From Modestobacter sp. VKM Ac-2977 (GTDB lineage Bacteria; Actinomycetota; Actinomycetes; Mycobacteriales; Geodermatophilaceae), in the NCBI RefSeq assembly GCF_026968045.1, contig NZ_JAPVBQ010000001.1:695238-759237 (forward strand): a stretch of DNA of 64,000 nt, read 5' to 3'. The position numbers and the translations under genes are program-made. The notes beneath the pieces are model-generated. The model was not told where the DNA came from. It did no database searches and worked only from the letters and a program-made list of their open reading frames with translations. Within the stretch, counting starts at the first letter, position 1; each line of letters starts with the position of its first letter. This document shows, one piece after another, positions 8,202 through 17,069 of this stretch.

Positions 8202-9449
8202 TCAGGCCGACGGTTCCTGGACGACGGTCATGAACAGCGGTGAGCGCGTCTCCGTGTCGGTCAGCACGAGGAGGAAGGGCCGGTCGAACGACACGACCGC
8301 GGACGGGGGTGCCGCTGCCGCCTCCTCGACCACCACGGCGGTGGCAGCGGCCGCTTCGGTGCCGTCCTCGTCCACGTCGAGGAACGCCTGCTGCACGACC
8401 CGCGAGATGGCCAGACCGTCCCGGCCGAGGCCGGAGTAGTCACCACCCTCGACCGGCAGCCCCATCGCGGCCAGCACGTCCAGCAGCTGGTGCGACTGCT
8501 CGAGCTCCAGCCGCGGCAGCTGCACGCCCACCTCTGTCGACTCGGCGGCTTGCAGGCCGGTCAGGGTGGCGGCGTCGACGGTGCACGGGTCGGTGCCCTC
8601 GGGCGGCAGGACGGCGACGGCGCTGAGCGTTCCGTCGCGGTAGGCCAGCTCGACCGCCTGCCAGCCGTCCGCGGCACGGTGGGCGCCCGTCGCGCCGCTC
8701 ATCATCTCGACGGTCACCTCACCGGACGGCGCCGCGAACGGAGCCGGCCGGGTGTCGGTGAAGGGGATCGCCCACCTGGCCTGGAGGTGCAGGGCATTGG
8801 TCAGCACGGCGACGGTGTTCGGTCTCAGCGGCTCGGGCAGGAGCTCCTCGATGACCCCGCGGGTGTCCTCCTCGACCGTCGTGTTGATCCGGTCGGTCGC
8901 CGCTCCCGGGTCGCCGGCGAAGTCCAGTGCCAGCACGTCGGCGTCGAAGCCGGTCGCGATGTCGTCCAGGTAGTCGGGGTCCGGCTCCATGCCCTCGGCG
9001 ATCCAGAGGCGGTTGCTCATCTGCAGCGAGTCCGGCGCATCGTCGTCCTCGAGGTCGCCCTCGTGGCGGAGGCCGTCGAGTGCGTCGGTGTGGTCGCGGA
9101 ACGCCGCGACGAGGTCGGGGGACCACTCCGGCAGGTGCAACACGGTCCGGACGGCCTCCGCCGTCTGCCCGCGGCTGGCGGGGTACAGCAGGCTCAGCGC
9201 CCCGGCTGCCGAGGTCGGGGACAGCAGCACGGTCTGGTCGGGGGTGTGCGCGCAGACCTCGTGCAGCAGGTCGACACCGAACGCGGTCTGGGCCTCGGCG
9301 ACGTCGTCCGCCGTCAGCGTCCCCACCGGCACGGGGACGACCTGCCCGCGGTGGCCGAGGGGGTCGGTGCCCGCCGTGCCGCAGGCGGTCAGCGCCGCCG
9401 CCGAGCCGGCCGCGACGGCGAGGAGTCGTCCCCGACTGCACCTGGCCAC
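8202..9449 (-). CDS. Serpin-family protease inhibitor, lipoprotein
   Basis: The 415-residue product has a lipoprotein signal (RLLAVAAGSAAALTAC, Cys at the lipobox) and then a full serpin fold. LLSPTSAAGALSLLYPASRG, TNALHLQARWAIPF and the C-terminal FDRPFLLVLTDTETRSPLFM are conserved serpin segments. The reactive-loop hinge DVDEDGTEAAAATAVV begins near residue 358 with the small residues needed for loop insertion, so it is probably inhibitory. It would trap serine or cysteine proteases at the outer face of the membrane. GTG 9449 is chosen because AGGGAGGAG lies 7 nt upstream; a GTG one codon earlier is possible. The P1 residue, and so the target protease, cannot be fixed. Confidence 0.88.
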   Translation of the reverse strand: MARCSRGRLLAVAAGSAAALTACGTAGTDPLGHRGQVVPVPVGTLTADDVAEAQTAFGVDLLHEVCAHTPDQTVLLSPTSAAGALSLLYPASRGQTAEAVRTVLHLPEWSPDLVAAFRDHTDALDGLRHEGDLEDDDAPDSLQMSNRLWIAEGMEPDPDYLDDIATGFDADVLALDFAGDPGAATDRINTTVEEDTRGVIEELLPEPLRPNTVAVLTNALHLQARWAIPFTDTRPAPFAAPSGEVTVEMMSGATGAHRAADGWQAVELAYRDGTLSAVAVLPPEGTDPCTVDAATLTGLQAAESTEVGVQLPRLELEQSHQLLDVLAAMGLPVEGGDYSGLGRDGLAISRVVQQAFLDVDEDGTEAAAATAVVVEEAAAAPPSAVVSFDRPFLLVLTDTETRSPLFMTVVQEPSA

Positions 9450-9635
9450 CACGTCGCTCCTCCCTGGTGTCACCCGCGCCCCGGACGGGATCAGCATGAT
9501 CGTGCCGGGGCGTGCCGGTACAGGACCGCGCTGCCTTCGTGCTGCTCCCGTGACCTGGGACGGCACCGGGACGATGCCGCCGAGGCGCCGGGGCCTGACA
9601 TCCTCTCCTCGACGGATCACGACACAGGAGGTCGC

Positions 9636-11261
9636 ATGAGCACGACGGCGGGGCGGGCCCCGGAGCAGCCCGACGAGGAGGAGCGCCGCGGCGGGTTCAG
9701 CTCCAGGCGCGTGTTCATCCTGGCGGCGATCGGGTCGGCGGTCGGGCTCGGCAACATCTGGCGGTTCCCCTACGTCGCCTACGAGAACGGCGGCGGTGCC
9801 TTCCTGCTGCCCTACCTGATCGCGCTGCTGACCGCCGGCATCCCGTTCCTGCTGCTGGACTACGCGATCGGCCATCGCCACCGCGGCTCGGCACCGCTCT
9901 CCTTCGCCCGGCTGCGCCGCGGCACCGAGGGGCTCGGCTGGTGGCAGGTGGGCATCTGCTTCGTCATCGCCGTCTACTACGCCGCGGTCATCGCGTGGGC
10001 GCTGCGGTACACCTTCTTCTCCCTCGACCTGGCCTGGGGCGACGACCCCGAGGGCTTCTTCTTCAGCGAGTTCCTCCAGGCCGGCGACGTCCGGGTCACC
10101 GCCGACGTGGTGCCCGGAGTGCTCGTGCCCCTCGCGCTGGTCTGGCTGGCCGTCCTGGTGGTGATGGCCCTCGGCGTCCAGCGGGGCATCGGCCTGACCT
10201 CGCTGGTCTTCATCCCGGTGCTGGTGCTCGCCTTCGTCGCCCTCGTGGTGCAGGCGCTGCTGCTGCCGGGCGCAGGAGCCGGCCTCGATGCGCTCTTCGC
10301 GCCCGACTGGTCGGCACTGACCTCGCCGGCGGTCTGGGCCGCCGCGTTCGGCCAGATCTTCTTCTCGCTGTCGGTCGGCTTCGGCATCATGATCACGTAC
10401 GCCTCCTACGTCCGCCGCCGCGAGGACATGGTCGGCTCCGGCCTCGTGGTGGGCTTCTCGAACTCCGGTTTCGAGCTGCTCGCCGGCATCGGGGTGTTCG
10501 CCGCCCTGGGCTTCATGGCCCAGGCCAGCGGAGAAGCGGTCGACGAGGTCGCCAGCGGAGGGATCGGCCTGGCCTTCATCGCCTTCCCGGCGATCATCAG
10601 CGAGGCCCCGGGCGGCGCCCTGCTCGGCGTCCTGTTCTTCGGGGCGCTGGTCATCGCCGGCATCACCTCGCTGATCAGCGTGATCGAGGTGGTGATCTCC
10701 GCGGTCCGCGACAAGCTGGACACCGGCCGCCTCACCGCGACCCTCGCGGTCGGCGTCCCGGCCGCGGTGCTGAGCCTGGTGCTCTTCAGCACGACGAGCG
10801 GCATCTACGTGCTCGACGTCGTCGACCACTTCGTCAACCAGTACGGCATCCTCGTCGTCGCGCTGGTCAGCATGCTGGTCGTCTCCTGGGTGGTCCGGGC
10901 CCTGCCCGGCCTCGGTGCGCACCTCAACGTGCACGGCCGTCCCCGGGTCGGCACCGGCTGGCGCCTGCTGACGAGCGTCGTCGCCCCGGTCGGCCTGGCC
11001 GTCGTGCTCGTCCTCGCACTGCGGGACGACCTGGCCGCGCGCTACGAGGACTACCCGGCCTGGCTCCTGCTGGTCCTCGGCTGGGCGCTGGTCGTGGCGC
11101 TGCCGCTCATCGGCTTCCTGCTCGCCCGGCTCCCGTGGCGCGCCGGGACCCACCTGGACGGACCGCCACCGGGCTCCGATCCGGCGGCGCCGCTGCACGC
11201 ACCCGCCACCACGGACCGGACCCCGCACGACCGCCCGCAGGACGAGGGAGGACCCCGATGA
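9636..11261 (+). CDS. metP: Sodium-dependent NSS-family transporter (MetP-like)
   Basis: The 541-residue protein shows the NSS/SNF first-helix signature GSAVGLGNIWRFPYVAYENG, with the unwound GLGNIWRFP region that binds Na+ and substrate. About 12 helices follow. It is translationally coupled (ATGA) to a tiny MetS-type subunit, the arrangement of the Corynebacterium glutamicum MetPS methionine/alanine importer, so neutral amino acids are the likely substrates. A strong AGGAGGT precedes ATG 9636. The hydrophilic Pro/Thr-rich C-terminus is normal for actinobacterial members. Substrate assignment is by analogy. Confidence 0.88.
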   Translation: MSTTAGRAPEQPDEEERRGGFSSRRVFILAAIGSAVGLGNIWRFPYVAYENGGGAFLLPYLIALLTAGIPFLLLDYAIGHRHRGSAPLSFARLRRGTEGLGWWQVGICFVIAVYYAAVIAWALRYTFFSLDLAWGDDPEGFFFSEFLQAGDVRVTADVVPGVLVPLALVWLAVLVVMALGVQRGIGLTSLVFIPVLVLAFVALVVQALLLPGAGAGLDALFAPDWSALTSPAVWAAAFGQIFFSLSVGFGIMITYASYVRRREDMVGSGLVVGFSNSGFELLAGIGVFAALGFMAQASGEAVDEVASGGIGLAFIAFPAIISEAPGGALLGVLFFGALVIAGITSLISVIEVVISAVRDKLDTGRLTATLAVGVPAAVLSLVLFSTTSGIYVLDVVDHFVNQYGILVVALVSMLVVSWVVRALPGLGAHLNVHGRPRVGTGWRLLTSVVAPVGLAVVLVLALRDDLAARYEDYPAWLLLVLGWALVVALPLIGFLLARLPWRAGTHLDGPPPGSDPAAPLHAPATTDRTPHDRPQDEGGPR

Positions 11262-11392
11262 GCACGGCAGCGATCGTGATGATGGTGGTGGCGATGGTCG
11301 TCATCTGGGGCGGCCTCGCCCTGGCCGTCGCCAGCCTGCTGCACCACGGCGCCGTCGAGGAACGCGCCGAGGGCCCGCGCCGCGACCTCTGA
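11258..11392 (+). CDS. metS: Small NSS transporter subunit MetS
   Basis: This 44-residue protein consists of one long helix (IVMMVVAMVVIWGGLALAVASLL) and a short charged tail, matching the MetS accessory subunit family. Its ATG overlaps the transporter stop as ATGA. In C. glutamicum MetS is required for MetP transport. Size, topology and gene order all agree. Confidence 0.88.
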   Translation: MSTAAIVMMVVAMVVIWGGLALAVASLLHHGAVEERAEGPRRDL

Positions 11393-11401
11393 CCGGCGGA
11401 C

Positions 11402-11436
11402 GACGGGTCGGGGCGTCGACGACGCCCCGACCCGTC
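11402..11436. terminator. Bidirectional terminator hairpin
   Basis: Two perfect 16-nt arms (GACGGGTCGGGGCGTC and its complement) surround a 3-nt loop between metS and the convergent reductase gene. The right arm overlaps the stop codon of the latter. Confidence 0.7.
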
Positions 11437-12127
11437 ACATGTCGCGGTAGCGGACGGCTGCGGCCAGCTGCTCCGTCAGTGTCGCCCGGGTGACCTGGCG
11501 CCCCGGCACCTCGGGGAAGCCGTCGCCGGGGACCGCGTAGGGCACGACGTAGGCCGCCGTGTCGCGCTGGAAGCGCCAGCCCTCCGCGAGCGGGCCGACG
11601 TCGTGGGCGTCGTAGCCGATCGAGTCGAGGAACTCCGACACCGTCCGCTTGGCCGTCTCGTCGTCCCCGACGATCGGCAGCACGGAGCGCTCGGGGTCGC
11701 CCGCGGGCCGCTGCAGGGTGCCGAGCTGGGTGACGTAGATGTTGTTGAAGGCCTTCACCACCTGCGACTCCGGGAGGTGTGCCTGGAGCAGCTCGCTGGT
11801 GGTCGTCGACTCGTCGTCGAGCTCGGCGATCTGCCCGTCACGCTCGGGGTAGTAGTTGTTCGTGTCGATCACGACCTTGCCGCGCAGCGGCTCGACCGGC
11901 ACCTCGCGGTAGGCCTTGAGCGGCACGGTCACCACGACGACGTCGCCGGCCGCGGCGGCCTCGGCCGCCGTGGCCGCACGGGCCCGCGGGCCGAGCTGGC
12001 CGACGAGCTCGGTGAGGGTCTCCGGCCCCCGACTGTTGCTGAGGACGACGTCGTGGCCGGCGTCGACCGCGAGCCGGGCGACCGTGCTGCCGATGTTGCC
12101 GCTGCCGATGAGTCCGATGGTGGTCAT
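11435..12127 (-). CDS. NADPH-dependent F420 reductase-like oxidoreductase
   Basis: The 230-residue protein starts with the Rossmann motif IGLIGSGNIGSTVARLAVDAGHDVVLSNSRG; the NSRG end of strand beta-2 favours NADP(H). DTNNYYPERDGQ and VKAFNNIYVTQL match the F420H2:NADP+ oxidoreductase (Fno)-like family widespread in actinobacteria. It may transfer hydride between NADPH and F420 or a small substrate; many members have other activities, so the F420 link is not certain. The gene stands alone between the metS terminator and a MetE-like gene on the same strand. Confidence 0.8.
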   Translation of the reverse strand: MTTIGLIGSGNIGSTVARLAVDAGHDVVLSNSRGPETLTELVGQLGPRARAATAAEAAAAGDVVVVTVPLKAYREVPVEPLRGKVVIDTNNYYPERDGQIAELDDESTTTSELLQAHLPESQVVKAFNNIYVTQLGTLQRPAGDPERSVLPIVGDDETAKRTVSEFLDSIGYDAHDVGPLAEGWRFQRDTAAYVVPYAVPGDGFPEVPGRQVTRATLTEQLAAAVRYRDM

Positions 12128-12187
12128 GTCCGCGGAAAGCGCGCCCCCGGCCGGGTCATTCCCGGCCGGCGGCGTTCGCCGTCCGGG

Positions 12188-13222
12188 TCAGAGCTCGGCG
12201 CGCAGCAGCTCCGCAGCCCGGGCGAGGGAGCGCATCTTGCCTGCGGCCGACTCGCGCGGCAGGTACTTCAGCCCGCAGTCGCTGGACAGCACGAGCGTGT
12301 CGACGTCCACGTGGTCCAGGGCCCGCCGCACCCGGTCCGCGACCGTCTCCGGGGTCTCCACCTCCGGCGTGGAGAGGTCCAGCACGCCGAGCGCGACGCC
12401 CTTGCCGCGCAGCGGACGCAGGGTCGCCGGGTCCAGGTGCGACTGCGCCGTCTCGATCGAGATCGCCGCGGCCGGCACGTCGGCCAGCTGTGGCAGCACC
12501 GAGTAGCCCTCGGGCCGGTCGGCGACCATCGCCGCGTAGCCGAAGCAGACGTGCACGTGCACCGGCCCGGGGGCGTCGGCCAGCGCGGCGGTGAGCACCT
12601 CGACGCCGTAGCGACGGGCGACCTCGGGGCGGGCCTGCAGCCACGGCTCGTCCAGCTGCACGATGTCGGCGCCGGCGGCGAACAGGTCGGCGATCTCCGC
12701 GCGCACGACCTCGGCGTAGGCCAGCGCCAGGGCGCGGTCGTCGCCGTAGTGGTCGTCCTGCGCCTGCTGCGCCATGGTGAACGGACCGGGCACGGTGATC
12801 TTCACGGCCCGGTCGGTCTGCGCGCGCAGGAACCGGACGTCGTCCACCTGCACCGGGCCCGGACGGCGGATGTCACCCACCACCCGAGGGGCCGGGATGT
12901 CGATGCCCGAGCGGTTCCGCACCGACCCGGGGTGGTCCAGGTCCAGCCCCTCGAGCGCGGTGGCGAAGTGGTTGGAGTAGGACTCGCGCCGGATCTCGCC
13001 GTCGCCGACGATGTCCAGCCCGGCCTGCTCCTGCGCCCGGATGGTGGCCAGCGTGGCGTCGTCCTGGGCCTCCTGCAGGAACTCCGGCGGCACGCGCCAC
13101 AGCTCCTTGGCCCGGACCCGTGGCGGGAACTGGTGCCCGAGCCGGTCACGGTCGATGAGCCAGTCGGGCTGGGGGAGGCTGCCGACGACGGTGGTGGGCA
13201 GCGGCGGGAGCGGGGCTGACAT
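12188..13222 (-). CDS. MetE C-terminal-domain methyltransferase-like protein
   Basis: The 344-residue protein corresponds to the catalytic C-terminal barrel of cobalamin-independent methionine synthase only; the N-terminal half of MetE is absent. TTVVGSLPQP at the start, the probable zinc ligands in HVHVCFGY (His, Cys) and SSDCGLKYLP (Cys), and SIETAQS are all visible. Such short proteins can transfer methyl groups from a donor other than folate polyglutamate or act in salvage; the true donor is unknown. ATG 13222 follows AGGAGG at 5 nt. A stable hairpin lies in its upstream region. Confidence 0.8.
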   Translation of the reverse strand: MSAPLPPLPTTVVGSLPQPDWLIDRDRLGHQFPPRVRAKELWRVPPEFLQEAQDDATLATIRAQEQAGLDIVGDGEIRRESYSNHFATALEGLDLDHPGSVRNRSGIDIPAPRVVGDIRRPGPVQVDDVRFLRAQTDRAVKITVPGPFTMAQQAQDDHYGDDRALALAYAEVVRAEIADLFAAGADIVQLDEPWLQARPEVARRYGVEVLTAALADAPGPVHVHVCFGYAAMVADRPEGYSVLPQLADVPAAAISIETAQSHLDPATLRPLRGKGVALGVLDLSTPEVETPETVADRVRRALDHVDVDTLVLSSDCGLKYLPRESAAGKMRSLARAAELLRAEL

Positions 13223-13272
13223 CTGTTCCTCCTGAGGACGCGAACGCCCCCGATCCTCCACGCCGCGCGCGA

Positions 13273-13306
13273 CGAGGTCGGTCACCGGGCCCGGCGACCG
13301 ACCTCG
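13273..13306. promoter_or_regulatory. Hairpin in the leader of the MetE-like gene
   Basis: CGAGGTCGGTC and its complement (11 bp) enclose CCGGGCCCGG, itself a palindrome, 51-84 bp upstream of the MetE-like start. It might be an attenuator or an operator shared with the divergent Rieske gene. No known riboswitch consensus could be matched. Confidence 0.3.
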
Positions 13307-13370
13307 GCTCGTCGTTTCGACCACCGGGCATCGGGCACCCGGGGAACGTGACCGGACGGGACGAGCCCCG

Positions 13371-14309
13371 ATGAGCGTGCGGAGTCGGCTGGAACGGGTC
13401 CTGGGGGCGGTCGAGCGCTGGCAGGTGCTGGACGCCCCGGGCTACCAGGTCGAACACGGCGTCGCGCTGACGTACCTGCTCACCGGCCGGTACGCCCGGC
13501 CGCTCCAGGACCTGCTGCACGGCGTGTGGCTCGGCCATCCGCTGCACCCGGCGCTGGTCACCGTGCCGGTCGGCGCCTGGACGGCGGCGTCGGCGCTCGA
13601 CGCCCTCGACGCCACCGGCCGCGGGGGACCGGGAGCCGGGCCGGCGGCCCGCACCGTGGTCGGCGTCGGCGTGGCCGGTGCGGTGGCCTCCGCGGCGACC
13701 GGGTTCACCGACTGGCAGCACGCCCACGACGGCGCCCGGCGGGTCGGCCTGGTGCACGCCGGCCTGAACAGCACCGCGCTCGCGCTGTACGTGTGGTCCT
13801 TCGCCGACCGGGGACGGGGCCGCGCGGTGCGTGCCCGGCTCACCGCGGCCGCCGGCCTCACGCTCACGGTGGCGAGCAGCTGGCTGGGCGGGGCGCTGTC
13901 CTACCGCCACGGGCTCGGCACCGACCACGCCGAGCGCAGCCCCCGGCCGCGCCGGTTCACCCCGGTGCTCGCGGAGGCCGACCTCGTCGACGGCACGCCG
14001 GTCGGGGCCGACGTGGACGGCGTGCCGGTGGTGCTGGTCGCCCGGGACGGCGAGGTCCACGCCGTGGGCGGCACCTGCCCGCACCAGGGTGCCCCGCTCG
14101 GGGAGGGCTGGCTGCACCGCGGTGAACTGGTCTGCCCGTGGCACGGGTCCCGCTTCGACCTGTCCACGGGCGAGCCGACGCAGGGCCCGTCGACCGCGCC
14201 GCTGCCGTGCTTCGAGACCCGGCTGCGTGGAGGCCAGGTCGAGGTGCGGCGCCGGGCGCACTGGCGGGGGCCCACTGCGACGACGACCGTCGAGGAGGCG
14301 TCCCGATGA
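13371..14309 (+). CDS. DUF2231-Rieske fusion protein
   Basis: The 312-residue protein has two parts. Residues about 1-185 form a DUF2231 membrane domain with four helices and the motif GHPLHPALVTVPVGAW. Residues about 190-300 are a Rieske-type 2Fe-2S domain with CPHQGAPL and CPWHGSRFD, the Cys-x-His/Cys-x-x-His ligands. It would tether an electron-transfer cluster to the membrane. The stop overlaps the start of a hemerythrin gene as ATGA. The redox partner is unknown; DUF2231 proteins have been suggested to bind haem, which these His residues could support. Confidence 0.85.
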   Translation: MSVRSRLERVLGAVERWQVLDAPGYQVEHGVALTYLLTGRYARPLQDLLHGVWLGHPLHPALVTVPVGAWTAASALDALDATGRGGPGAGPAARTVVGVGVAGAVASAATGFTDWQHAHDGARRVGLVHAGLNSTALALYVWSFADRGRGRAVRARLTAAAGLTLTVASSWLGGALSYRHGLGTDHAERSPRPRRFTPVLAEADLVDGTPVGADVDGVPVVLVARDGEVHAVGGTCPHQGAPLGEGWLHRGELVCPWHGSRFDLSTGEPTQGPSTAPLPCFETRLRGGQVEVRRRAHWRGPTATTTVEEASR

Positions 14310-14788
14310 AGGCCGACGAGGTGCTGATCGCCCACCACGACGTGCTGCGTGGGCTGCTGCGGCAGCTGGCGGAGACGACCGGAGACCAGACCGCGGAGCG
14401 CCGGCGGCTGCGCGACGACCTGCTGCGCGAGCTGGAGGTGCACACCCAGATCGAGGACGAGCTGTTCTACCCCGCCGTCCGGGACGTCTCGCCGCTGCTC
14501 TCGGTGGCCCACGCCGAACACCGGCAGATCGACGACCAGCTCGCCACCGTCATGCGCACGTCCCTGGACGACCCGGAGTTCGTCACCGAGGTGCGCATGC
14601 TGGAGTCGACGCTGCGCCACCACACCTTCGAGGAGGAGCAGCGGATGTTCCCCCAGGCGCACGCCCTCGGCGAGGAGCGGATGGAGGAGCTCGGTCGCCA
14701 GCTGCAGGAACGGCAGGACGAGCTCGGCCGGTCGGGCGCGATGCGGCTGATCGTGCGGCTCAAGCGGATGACGCTGAAGCTCGTCTGA
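14306..14788 (+). CDS. Hemerythrin HHE domain protein
   Basis: The 160-residue helical-bundle protein carries all expected di-iron ligands: HHDVLRG, HTQIEDELFYP, HAEHRQID and HHTFEEEQRMFP. Such cytoplasmic proteins bind O2, NO or peroxide, or store iron. ATG 14306 overlaps the preceding Rieske stop by 4 bp, so the two are made together, which suggests a redox or oxygen-sensing unit. The C-terminal basic helix (RLIVRLKRMTLKLV) could associate with membrane or nucleic acid; that is speculation. Confidence 0.9.
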   Translation: MKADEVLIAHHDVLRGLLRQLAETTGDQTAERRRLRDDLLRELEVHTQIEDELFYPAVRDVSPLLSVAHAEHRQIDDQLATVMRTSLDDPEFVTEVRMLESTLRHHTFEEEQRMFPQAHALGEERMEELGRQLQERQDELGRSGAMRLIVRLKRMTLKLV

Positions 14789-14867
14789 CCCGCCCGGGGT
14801 ACAGCAGGCTGTACTCCTGGCCCGGTTCGCTGTCCCCGCCCGGTGCGGGGCCCTAGCGTCAGCAGCC

Positions 14868-16130
14868 GTGGGGACGACGAGCAGGCAGCGCGCGGGCGCC
14901 CGGCGAGGCCCGGTGGTGCGCGCCGCCGGCCGCAGCCTCCCGGCCCTGGAGCAGCTGCCGGGTGCGCTGGGCACCGCGTTGCTGGCCTTGGGCGTTCTGC
15001 TGTTCCTGCTGGTCGCCGTGGTCACCAGCGTGGTCGGGGTCGGGCTGCTCGCGCTGCCCGCCGGGCTGCGGGGCGCCCACGCCGTCGCCGAGCGGGAACG
15101 GGGACGGCTCGGTCGCTGGGGCCCGGAGGTCGTCGGCCCGCCGCCACCGCCGCAGCAGCTCCGCGATGCTGCCGCCGACCCGGCCACCCGGCGCGAGCTC
15201 CGCTGGCTCGCCGGCCACGCGACGGCCGGCCTGCTGCTGTCGGCGGTCGGTCTGCTGCTGCCGATCTACGCCGTCCGCGAGCTCACCTTCCCGCTGTGGT
15301 GGCAGCTGCTCCCCGACGACGAGGCCACCGACGCGCTCACCTTCTGGGTCGTGGAGGACTGGGCCGGCGTCGCCCCGGTGGTCGCGATCGGCGTCGGCTG
15401 GGCGCTGCTCACCGTCGTCCTCACCCCGCCGGTCGCCGAGTTGCTCGCCCGGCGCGGACGCCGGCTGCTCGCCGCGGACGCCGGCGCCGACCTCTCGCTG
15501 CGGGTCGCCCAGCTGACCGCCACCCGCGCCGCCGCCCTGGACGCGCACGCCACCGAGCTGCGCCGGATCGAGCGCTCGCTGCACGACGGCACGCAGAACC
15601 GGCTGGTCGGTGTCACCGTGCTGCTCGGCGCCGCGCGGCGGGCCGTGCTCCGGGACCCGGCAGCCGCCGAGGAGATCCTCGAGCGGGCGCAGGACGCCGC
15701 CGAGCAGGCGCTGGCCGAGCTGCGGTCGGTGGCCCGCGGCATCCTGCCGCCGGTGCTGGAGGACCGCGGTCTGGCCGGCGCGCTCACCGGGCTGGCCGCA
15801 ACGTCCGCCGTGCCGTGCCAGGTGGACGTCGACGTGCCGGCCCGCTGCGCCGCCTCCGTCGAGGCGACCGCCTACTTCGCCGTCGCCGAGGCGCTGACCA
15901 ACGTGTCGCGGCACAGCGGGGCCGGCCGGGCGGCCGTCGAGGTGCGGCTGCGCGAGCAGCGGCTGTGCGTCCGCGTCACCGACGACGGCGTCGGTGGCGC
16001 CGTCGAGGGGGCCGGCTCCGGGCTGGTCGGCATCCGCCGCCGCGTCGAGGCGCACGACGGCACCCTCACCCTGACCAGCCCGCCCGGCGGGCCGACCACC
16101 CTCACCGTGGAGCTGCCGTGCGGATCGTGA
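14868..16130 (+). CDS. NarL-type sensor histidine kinase
   Basis: The 420-residue kinase (GTG start) has four N-terminal helices (about residues 30-75 and 112-195), then a HisKA_3 dimerisation helix with phosphoacceptor His239 in RSLHDGTQNRLVG, and an ATPase domain with EALTNVSRHS (N-box) and DDGVGG (G1-box). It overlaps its response regulator by 13 bp. The very short loops between helices suggest sensing within the membrane. It probably answers membrane stress or small hydrophobic compounds; the signal is not known. Confidence 0.93.
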   Translation: MGTTSRQRAGARRGPVVRAAGRSLPALEQLPGALGTALLALGVLLFLLVAVVTSVVGVGLLALPAGLRGAHAVAERERGRLGRWGPEVVGPPPPPQQLRDAAADPATRRELRWLAGHATAGLLLSAVGLLLPIYAVRELTFPLWWQLLPDDEATDALTFWVVEDWAGVAPVVAIGVGWALLTVVLTPPVAELLARRGRRLLAADAGADLSLRVAQLTATRAAALDAHATELRRIERSLHDGTQNRLVGVTVLLGAARRAVLRDPAAAEEILERAQDAAEQALAELRSVARGILPPVLEDRGLAGALTGLAATSAVPCQVDVDVPARCAASVEATAYFAVAEALTNVSRHSGAGRAAVEVRLREQRLCVRVTDDGVGGAVEGAGSGLVGIRRRVEAHDGTLTLTSPPGGPTTLTVELPCGS

Positions 16131-16777
16131 TCGCCGAGGACGACGCGCTGCTGCGCGAGGGCCTGGCCCTGCTGCTGCGTGCCGAGTCGCTGGACGTGGT
16201 GGCGACCGCGGGGGGCCCGGCGGAGTTCCTGACCGCGCTGGACGAGCACCGGCCCGACGTCGCGATCGTCGACGTCCGGATGCCCCCGACGCACACCGAC
16301 GAGGGGATCGTGGCCGCCGTCGAGGCGCGCCGCCGCCGGCCGGACCTCGCCGTCCTGGTGCTCTCGGCGCACGTGGAGCAGGCCTTCGCCACCGACCTGC
16401 TCGCCGGCGGCGCCGCCCGGCTGGGCTACCTGCTCAAGGAGCGGGTCGGCCGGGTGGAGGAGTTCCTCGGCGCCCTGCACCGGGTGGCCGCCGGCGGCAC
16501 GGCGATCGACCCCGAGGTGGTCGCCCAGCTCTTCGCCCGCACCCGCACCGACACCCGGCTGGAGCGGCTCAGCCCGCGGGAGCGGGAGGTGCTGGCGCTG
16601 ATGGCCGAGGGGCTGGGCAACACCGCGATCGGGGAGCGGCTGGTGGTCACCGACGGCGCGGTGCACAAGCACATCCGCAGCATCTTCGCCAAGCTCGACC
16701 TGCCCCCCGACGACCGCGCCGACCGCCGGGTGACCGCGGTGCTCCGCTACCTGGAGGACGTCCGCCGCCGCGCCTAG
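16118..16777 (+). CDS. NarL/LuxR family response regulator
   Basis: The 219-residue protein has a receiver domain (acidic pocket EDD at residues 7-9, phosphorylation site Asp52 in IVDVRMPP, Lys in LLKERVG) and a LuxR HTH (LSPREREVLALMAEGLGNTAIG, VHKHIRSIFAKLDL). GTG 16118 overlaps the kinase gene. It is the cognate regulator of the upstream kinase. Targets may include the Rieske-hemerythrin genes just upstream, by proximity only. Confidence 0.93.
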   Translation: MRIVIAEDDALLREGLALLLRAESLDVVATAGGPAEFLTALDEHRPDVAIVDVRMPPTHTDEGIVAAVEARRRRPDLAVLVLSAHVEQAFATDLLAGGAARLGYLLKERVGRVEEFLGALHRVAAGGTAIDPEVVAQLFARTRTDTRLERLSPREREVLALMAEGLGNTAIGERLVVTDGAVHKHIRSIFAKLDLPPDDRADRRVTAVLRYLEDVRRRA

Positions 16778-16813
16778 CTCGTGTCCTCATGGGCGAGCTG
16801 GGCGCGGCCCAGA

Positions 16814-16829
16814 AACGGGGGCCCCCGTT
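16814..16829. repeat. 16-bp perfect palindrome
   Basis: AACGGGGGCCCCCGTT is a loopless palindrome downstream of the response regulator. It overlaps the first bases of the 40-bp repeat at 16826. Confidence 0.5.
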
Positions 16830-16865
16830 AACGGACTGACCGATACCCGACCGTTTTCGGGCCGC
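16826..16865 (+). repeat. Diverged 40-bp repeat, copy 1
   Basis: This segment matches 18546-18585 in the same orientation at 30 of 40 positions, including a shared ACCGATA and a near-identical GTT-x-TC-x-GGCCGC end. The rest of the 292-bp gap (16778-17069) shows no gene. The two copies bracket the WYL and VOC genes. Confidence 0.5.
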
Positions 16866-17069
16866 TGAGTACCGGCGGTGCGGACATGCGTTCGACGAGC
16901 ATGGTCACTTGCCCGTCGGGCCACCTGTCTTGGGTGTGTCCGTTGGGGCCGGCAGGCGACCCGGCCGACCGGAGTCGGCTGGCCACCCTCACTCGCGAAG
17001 CCCGCCTGTCGGAAGGCTGACCCCGGGGCGGGGGACCGACCTTCGGACGTCTCGGAGAGAAGCTGTGAG

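Noticed and set aside
9450-11228. N-terminal 590-residue extension of the serpin frame
   Set aside because: It is antisense to the NSS transporter; the serpin has a proper start with ribosome-binding site at 9449.
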